The position numbers were made by a program, and so were the translations under genes. From JBOGGN01 sp050744165 (GTDB lineage Bacteria > Actinomycetota > Acidimicrobiia > Acidimicrobiales > Palsa-688), in NCBI GenBank assembly GCA_050744165.1, contig JBOGGN010000409.1, positions 1 through 6,048 on the forward strand: a stretch of DNA of 6,048 bases, in the 5' to 3' direction. Positions 1 through 4,406 of this stretch are shown here, one piece after another. The notes below the pieces were generated by a model. It made no database searches. It worked only from the letters and a program-made list of their open reading frames with translations, and was not told where the DNA came from. Numbering within the stretch: position 1 is the first letter of the stretch; each line of letters opens with the position of its first letter.

Positions 1-2162
1 GGCTGAAGGTCAGCCGCGACGACCTGCTCACGGCGCTGAAGGAGGTCCGGGGGAGCCACCGGGTCAGCAGCCAGAACCCCGAGGAGCAGTACCAGGCGCT
101 GGAGAAGTACGGCCGGGACCTGACCGAGGAGGCCCGCAAGGGCAAGCTGGACCCGGTCATCGGCCGCGACGAGGAGATCCGTCGGGTCATCCAGGTGCTG
201 TCCCGCAGGACCAAGAACAACCCGGTGCTGATCGGCGAGCCGGGGGTCGGCAAGACCGCCATCGTCGAGGGTCTGGCCCGGCGCATCGTGGAGGGCGACA
301 TCCCCGAAAGCCTGAAAAACAAGCGGCTCTTGTCCCTCGATCTGGGCTCCATGGTGGCCGGGTCCAAGTACCGCGGGGAGTTCGAGGAGCGGCTGAAGGC
401 GGTGCTGAAGGAGATCGCCGACTCCGAGGGCGAGGTCATCACCTTCATCGACGAGTTGCACACCGTCGTCGGCGCCGGCGCCGCCGAAGGCGCCATGGAC
501 GCCGGCAACATGCTGAAGCCCATGCTGGCCCGGGGCGAGCTGCGCCTTATCGGGGCCACAACCCTCGACGAGTACCGCAAACGCATCGAGAAGGACGCCG
601 CCCTGGAGCGGCGCTTCCAGCAGGTCTACGTCGGCCAGCCGTCGGTCGAGGACTCCATCGCCATACTGCGCGGTCTGAAGGAGCGCTACGAGGTCCACCA
701 TGGGGTGCGCATCCAAGACGCCGCCCTGGTGGCCGCGGCGGTCCTGTCGGACCGGTACATCACCGGCCGGTTCCTGCCCGACAAGGCCATCGACCTGGTC
801 GACGAGGCGGCCAGCCGGCTGCGGATCGAGATCGACTCCATGCCGACCGAGATCGACGTCATCGTACGCCGCATCCGCCAGCTGGATATCGAGCGGGTGG
901 CGCTGGAAAAGGAGACCGACACCGCTTCGGTAGAGCGGCTGTCGAAGCTGGACGAGGAACTGGCCAACCTGCGGGAGTCCGCCGACGCCATGAAGGCCCA
1001 CTGGACGGCCGAGAAGGAGGCCATCGCCGCCATCCGGACGCTGAAAGAAGACCTGGAGTCCCGCCGGACGGCGGTGGAACGCGAGCAGGACCTCACCCGG
1101 GCGGCCGAGATCCGCTACGGCCAGATCCCCGAGCTCGAACGCCGCGTCGACGAGGCGACCAAGAAGCTGGCCGAGCTGCAGGCCGGCCACAAGATGCTGA
1201 AGGAGGAGGTCGACGAGGAGGACATCGCCGAGGTAGTGGCCAAGTGGACCGGCGTCCCCGTCTCCCGGCTCCTCGAGGGCGAGGTGGCCAAGTTGGTCCG
1301 CATGGAGGACATGCTGCGCAAGCGGGTGATCGGCCAGGATCAGGCCGTAGCCGCGGTGGCCAATGCCATCCGCCGGTCTCGCTCGGGCCTGTCGGACCCC
1401 AACCGGCCCATCGGCAGCTTCCTGTTCGTCGGCCCCACCGGGGTGGGCAAAACCGAGCTGGCCCGCACCCTGGCCGACTTCTTATTCGACGACGAGCGGG
1501 CCATGGTGCGCATCGACATGAGCGAATACATGGAAAAGCACGCCGTCGCCCGCTTGATCGGCGCCCCGCCCGGCTACGTGGGTTACGACGAAGGCGGCCA
1601 GCTGACCGAGGCGGTGCGGCGGCGCCCCTATGCGGTGGTGCTCCTGGACGAATTGGAAAAGGCCCATCCCGACGTTTTCGGCGTCCTCCTCCAGGTGTTG
1701 GACGACGGTCGCCTGACCGACGGCCAGGGCCGAACGGTGGACTTCACCAACTCCGTCCTGATAATGACATCGAATTATCAAGGCGATCTTCGGGACGCGT
1801 TCAAGCCTGAATTTTTGAACCGTATTGATGAAATTGTCCGGTTCCGCACGCTTTCGGAAGCGGACATCTCGGCCATCGTGGCGGTCCAGTTGCGGGCCTT
1901 GGACAAGCGACTGGCGGTCCGGAGGCTTTCCCTCGTCGTGACTGATGACGCTGTCGCGTGGCTCGGCCACCGCGGCTACGACCCAGCGTATGGGGCTCGG
2001 CCGCTGAAGCGGTTGATCCAGCGGGAGATCGCGGACCGGCTGGCCATGGCACTGCTCGAGGGCAAATACCCCGAGGGCTCGACGGTGACGGTCGACGCGG
2101 CACCCCTCGTCATGGCCGCCGACGGGTCCTTCGAGCAGGGCGATGGCCTGCTCCTGCAGTGA
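1..2162 (+). CDS. clpB: ATP-dependent chaperone ClpB (5'-truncated by window edge)
   Basis: ClpB is a hexameric cytoplasmic Hsp100 disaggregase that threads aggregated protein through its pore using ATP and works with DnaK/DnaJ/GrpE. The frame is open from the first complete codon at base 3; 719 residues are visible. In visible numbering: Walker A GEPGVGKT at 78-85, Walker B with Asp150-Glu151, a long charged middle coiled coil at about 280-395 (which separates ClpB from ClpA and ClpC), second Walker A GPTGVGKT at 477-484, second Walker B Asp549-Glu550, sensor-1 Asn591, and sensor-2 GARPLKR at 664-670. Adding 128 gives the remembered E. coli positions (206, 278-279, 605, 677-678, 719), so about 128 N-terminal residues are outside the window. 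Sensor 2 is offset by only 107, so about 21 residues are missing between sensor 1 and the PEFLNR box. A GTG at 195 is internal and not the start. The gene ends with TGA at 2160-2162. Confidence 0.97.
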   Translation, partial: LKVSRDDLLTALKEVRGSHRVSSQNPEEQYQALEKYGRDLTEEARKGKLDPVIGRDEEIRRVIQVLSRRTKNNPVLIGEPGVGKTAIVEGLARRIVEGDIPESLKNKRLLSLDLGSMVAGSKYRGEFEERLKAVLKEIADSEGEVITFIDELHTVVGAGAAEGAMDAGNMLKPMLARGELRLIGATTLDEYRKRIEKDAALERRFQQVYVGQPSVEDSIAILRGLKERYEVHHGVRIQDAALVAAAVLSDRYITGRFLPDKAIDLVDEAASRLRIEIDSMPTEIDVIVRRIRQLDIERVALEKETDTASVERLSKLDEELANLRESADAMKAHWTAEKEAIAAIRTLKEDLESRRTAVEREQDLTRAAEIRYGQIPELERRVDEATKKLAELQAGHKMLKEEVDEEDIAEVVAKWTGVPVSRLLEGEVAKLVRMEDMLRKRVIGQDQAVAAVANAIRRSRSGLSDPNRPIGSFLFVGPTGVGKTELARTLADFLFDDERAMVRIDMSEYMEKHAVARLIGAPPGYVGYDEGGQLTEAVRRRPYAVVLLDELEKAHPDVFGVLLQVLDDGRLTDGQGRTVDFTNSVLIMTSNYQGDLRDAFKPEFLNRIDEIVRFRTLSEADISAIVAVQLRALDKRLAVRRLSLVVTDDAVAWLGHRGYDPAYGARPLKRLIQREIADRLAMALLEGKYPEGSTVTVDAAPLVMAADGSFEQGDGLLLQ

Positions 2163-2347
2163 AATCGCATCGTCGTCTTAGCTATAGCTGATGTGACCTC
2201 ACCTAAGTTTTCGTTAAGCCGGAGGTCCATTCGTGCCCAATTGCGACCAAAGTTCTGACGAAGAACTGGGTGGGATAGCGCCAATCGGGCACATGCTGTA
2301 CCCTCCACCCCTCAGAAAGCCGCTGTCGAGGGGGAACGGGCAAACAT
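2163..2347. other. Intergenic region between clpB and the surface-protein gene
   Basis: This 185-base gap is less GC-rich in its first 60 bases than the flanking genes. It holds a perfect 10-base palindrome, AGCTATAGCT, at 2180-2189, and a potential long hairpin at 2221-2306 (listed separately). A purine-rich Shine-Dalgarno-like stretch, GAGGGGGA, lies at 2328-2335, 12 bases before the ATG at 2348. I found no convincing -35/-10 pair and no stem followed by a T-run, so promoter and terminator positions stay unassigned. A change in gene function across the gap suggests the surface module has its own promoter here. Confidence 0.6.
2221..2306 (+). promoter_or_regulatory. Candidate structured 5' leader (long interrupted hairpin)
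   Basis: Read as + strand RNA, the outer arms GGAGG (2221-2225) and CCTCC (2302-2306) pair. CAT (2228-2230) pairs with ATG (2293-2295). After a two-base bulge, GTGCCCAATTG (2233-2243) pairs with CAATCGGGCAC (2282-2292) with one A/C mismatch. Inside, ACC (2246-2248) can pair with GGT (2269-2271), and AGTTC (2251-2255) pairs with GAACT (2263-2267) around the 7-base loop TGACGAA. The unpaired stretch GGGATAG (2272-2278) lies on the 3' side. No T-run follows, so it does not look like an intrinsic terminator. It ends 41 bases before the ATG at 2348. It matches no riboswitch class I can recall; a regulatory role is inference. Confidence 0.35.
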
Positions 2348-3694
2348 ATGAGAATCTTCCGCCGCTGGGGGGCCCTAGGGCTATCCGCCCTGCTGATCGG
2401 GACCGCTTTAAGCACCATCGCCTTGACGGCGGGGGCGGCGGCACCGGCCGCTGCCCAGAACGCCACGCCTGAGGCCTTCGCAGGCAGCGCCAGCGCCCAG
2501 GCGTTGACGCTCAGCCTGCTCGGGATCAACCTCAACGTCGACAAGACCGACGCCGCTGCTGATTCGTCACCCAAGGCGTCGGCCGACGCCGCGGTGCTGG
2601 CGCCGGGCAGCCTGCTGACGCTGGATCCGACCAAGGTCGCGGTCCCGACGTCCGCCGCCAACACCACCGATGCCACCCCGGTGTGCAACGGCGCTTTGGC
2701 GTTGTCAACCCTGATCAGCATCACCGCCGTGTGCGCCCAGTCGGCCGCCGCCATCCCTCCCGACGCGGCGCCGGCGGCCTGCGCCGCCCCCTCGGGCGCC
2801 GTCACGCCCATGGCATGCAGCTCGGCCAAGGTGCTGGAGATCGACGTCGGGCTGACCCAGCTGCTTCAGCCGATCCTGACCGCGGTCAAGAACTCCCTGC
2901 AGGGCGTGAGCACCACCGTCGGCAACATCCTGAGCAACCTTCCGGTGGTCAGCCCGCTGCTCAACAACCTGCTGAATTCGCCGCTTTTGAGCGGCCTCGG
3001 CATCAAGCTGTCCGATCCGGTCAGCAGCCTGCTCGACGCCCTCAACCGGGCCACCGAGTTGCTAAGCGTCAAGGTCCTCCCCTCCGTCTCGGCGGTATCC
3101 ACCACCGCGGGGGCGGTCACCGCGGCCGCCGAGGCCGACGGGATCGTGGTCACCCTGCTGCCCGGCGTGCTGCTCAACAGCCAGCCGCTCCTCGACCTGC
3201 ACGTCGCCGAGGGCCAGGCCATCTCCACCTACAACCGCACCACCTGCGCCAGCACCTCTCAATTCACCGCGGGCCTGCTCTCGGGTGAGTTGCTCGGGAC
3301 CCCGCTCAACGTCTCCACCAGCACCATCTCGCTCGGAGGTCTCGGCAGCATCTCCCTCGGGAACGGGACCAAGACCAGTAGTTCGAGCGCCGGTACCGCC
3401 TCGGCCACCGCCGATGGGCTCGCCATCAACCTGCTGAACGGCCTCGTGGTGCTCGACGCCGGCCACGCCACCTCGTCGATCGGTGGCAACTGCGCCGTCG
3501 CCGCGCCTGCCCCGACGACCACGACGTCGACGTCTACGGTGGCGGTGGCGGCCACGACCGTTACCAAGCCGCCCGTGCTGGCGACCACCGGTGCCGACGA
3601 AGCGCCGCTGCTGCCGATCGGTTTCCTCCTTTTGCTGGCGGGGTACCTGACCCGGCGCCGGTGGCTGTCCCGCCGGTCGCAAACCTCGAAGTAA
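2348..3694 (+). CDS. Secreted surface protein with class E (LATTG) sorting signal
   Basis: This is a 448-residue exported protein of unknown function, probably anchored to the cell wall by the sortase encoded next. It has a signal peptide with basic start (Arg2, Arg5, Arg6), a hydrophobic core at about 8-30 and an Ala-rich cleavage zone near 30-37. The middle (about 160-240) is rich in Leu, Asn, Ser and Val and probably helical. Three segments near 47-75, 258-295 and 349-380 share a pattern of small residues followed by a hydrophobic Leu/Gly stretch (for example EADGIVVTLLPG and TADGLAINLLNG), suggesting a repeated fold. Six Cys lie in the exported part. A Thr/Val/Pro linker (about 388-408) leads to LATTG (411-415), a short hydrophobic segment (420-434) and a basic tail, the standard sorting-signal layout; LAxTG is the known class E preference. 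The ATG at 2348 follows GAGGGGGA by 12 bases, a rather long spacing. The ligand or structural role cannot be read from the sequence. Confidence 0.88.
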   Translation: MRIFRRWGALGLSALLIGTALSTIALTAGAAAPAAAQNATPEAFAGSASAQALTLSLLGINLNVDKTDAAADSSPKASADAAVLAPGSLLTLDPTKVAVPTSAANTTDATPVCNGALALSTLISITAVCAQSAAAIPPDAAPAACAAPSGAVTPMACSSAKVLEIDVGLTQLLQPILTAVKNSLQGVSTTVGNILSNLPVVSPLLNNLLNSPLLSGLGIKLSDPVSSLLDALNRATELLSVKVLPSVSAVSTTAGAVTAAAEADGIVVTLLPGVLLNSQPLLDLHVAEGQAISTYNRTTCASTSQFTAGLLSGELLGTPLNVSTSTISLGGLGSISLGNGTKTSSSSAGTASATADGLAINLLNGLVVLDAGHATSSIGGNCAVAAPAPTTTTSTSTVAVAATTVTKPPVLATTGADEAPLLPIGFLLLLAGYLTRRRWLSRRSQTSK

Positions 3695-3699
3695 CGGCC

Positions 3700-3717
3700 C
3701 TCGGCCATGAGGCCGAG
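3700..3717 (+). promoter_or_regulatory. GC-rich stem-loop between surface protein and sortase genes
   Basis: CTCGGCC (3700-3706) and GGCCGAG (3711-3717) form a perfect 7-bp stem with the 4-base loop ATGA. It begins 5 bases after the TAA of the upstream gene and ends 14 bases before the sortase ATG. No T-run follows, so it is a poor intrinsic terminator. The 3' arm contains the only purine-rich sequence that could act as a distant Shine-Dalgarno for the sortase. It may stabilise the upstream mRNA or keep sortase translation low relative to its substrate; both are inference. Confidence 0.4.
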
Positions 3718-3731
3718 ACCCACATACGTCA

Positions 3732-4406
3732 ATGAATACATCGCACCAGCAGCCGTTTAACGACTTCGGGGGTGAGCGGTCCCAAGGGAGCGCCCCCAAC
3801 CCCCATCCGTCGCCGCTCACACGATGGCGGCGCCGAGCGATCTCCGCGGGGTCCATCGCCTTGGTGGTGGCCGGTCTTGCGGTGATCGGCTGGCCGTTCC
3901 TGACCAACCTGTGGCAGGACCGGCTCCAGGCCCGCCTGGGCCGCCAGCTGCACAGCACCTCCTTGGCCCAGGCCTACCGCAACAACCAAGTGGCGATCGG
4001 TGACAGCCTGACTCGCATCAAGATCCCCTCCCTCGGTGTCAATGTCGTCGTGGTGCAGGGGACCACCCCGAGCGCCCTCCAGGCCGGCGCCGGCCACTAT
4101 CCCGACACCCCGTTGCCCTGCAGTGGGGGCAATGTGGCCATCGCAGGCCATCGCACCACCTACGGCAAGCCGTTCACCAACCTGGACCGCCTCCATGTTG
4201 GTGACCTCATCGAGTTGGACACCCCGATCGGCGGCTGTACCTACCGGGTGTCCGCCGCGCCCTTTGTCGTCTCGCCGACCGACGGGGCGGTGCTGGCTGC
4301 CTCCACCGCCAAGACGCTGACGCTCACGACCTGCAATCCCAAGGGTTCGGATGCCCAGCGCCTCGTGGTCCAGGCGACCTGGGCGTCCGATCTGCCGGCG
4401 GAATGA
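3732..4406 (+). CDS. Class E sortase
   Basis: This is a membrane-anchored transpeptidase that cleaves a sorting signal between Thr and Gly and joins the protein to a cell-wall amino group. It has 224 residues, normal for the family. Residues 1-35 are polar and basic and probably cytoplasmic; one membrane segment spans about 36-58; the catalytic beta-barrel follows outside the membrane. Catalytic residues are His140 in IAGHRTTYG, Cys201 in TLTLTTCNP and Arg210 in DAQRLVV. The GAGHYPDTPLP stretch (119-129) and the TLTTC box are typical of actinobacterial class E enzymes, which prefer LAxTG over LPxTG. The upstream neighbour ends in LATTG, an ideal substrate. Cys130 and Cys169 are extra and could form a disulfide outside the membrane. 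There is no strong Shine-Dalgarno at the usual distance. The stop codon overlaps the next start (ATGA, 4403-4406), indicating one operon with coupled translation. The srtE name is not given because several paralogues share it. Confidence 0.95.
   Translation: MNTSHQQPFNDFGGERSQGSAPNPHPSPLTRWRRRAISAGSIALVVAGLAVIGWPFLTNLWQDRLQARLGRQLHSTSLAQAYRNNQVAIGDSLTRIKIPSLGVNVVVVQGTTPSALQAGAGHYPDTPLPCSGGNVAIAGHRTTYGKPFTNLDRLHVGDLIELDTPIGGCTYRVSAAPFVVSPTDGAVLAASTAKTLTLTTCNPKGSDAQRLVVQATWASDLPAE

Noticed and set aside
195..197. GTG as the start of clpB
   Set aside because: The frame is open back to base 3 and the upstream codons encode normal ClpB sequence (GRDLTEEARKGKLDPVIGRD), so this GTG is internal.
2163..2220. 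Intrinsic terminator after clpB
   Set aside because: The palindrome at 2180-2189 has no loop or following T-run, and the TTTT at 2208-2211 is not preceded by a GC-rich stem.
2177..2347. Sigma-70-type promoter for the surface-protein gene
   Set aside because: TATAGC at 2184-2189 has no matching -35 at 16-18 bases, and other candidates are equally weak; I could not place a promoter with support.
2348..2455. Twin-arginine signal on the LATTG protein
   Set aside because: Arg5-Arg6 are present, but the flanking residues (FRRWGA) do not fit the S/T-R-R-x-F-L-K pattern and the hydrophobic core is long; an ordinary Sec signal is more likely.
3062..3958. Minus-strand open frame across the LATTG gene end and the sortase start
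   Set aside because: It is antisense to two well-supported genes and is rich in Arg, Gly and His with no recognisable motif.
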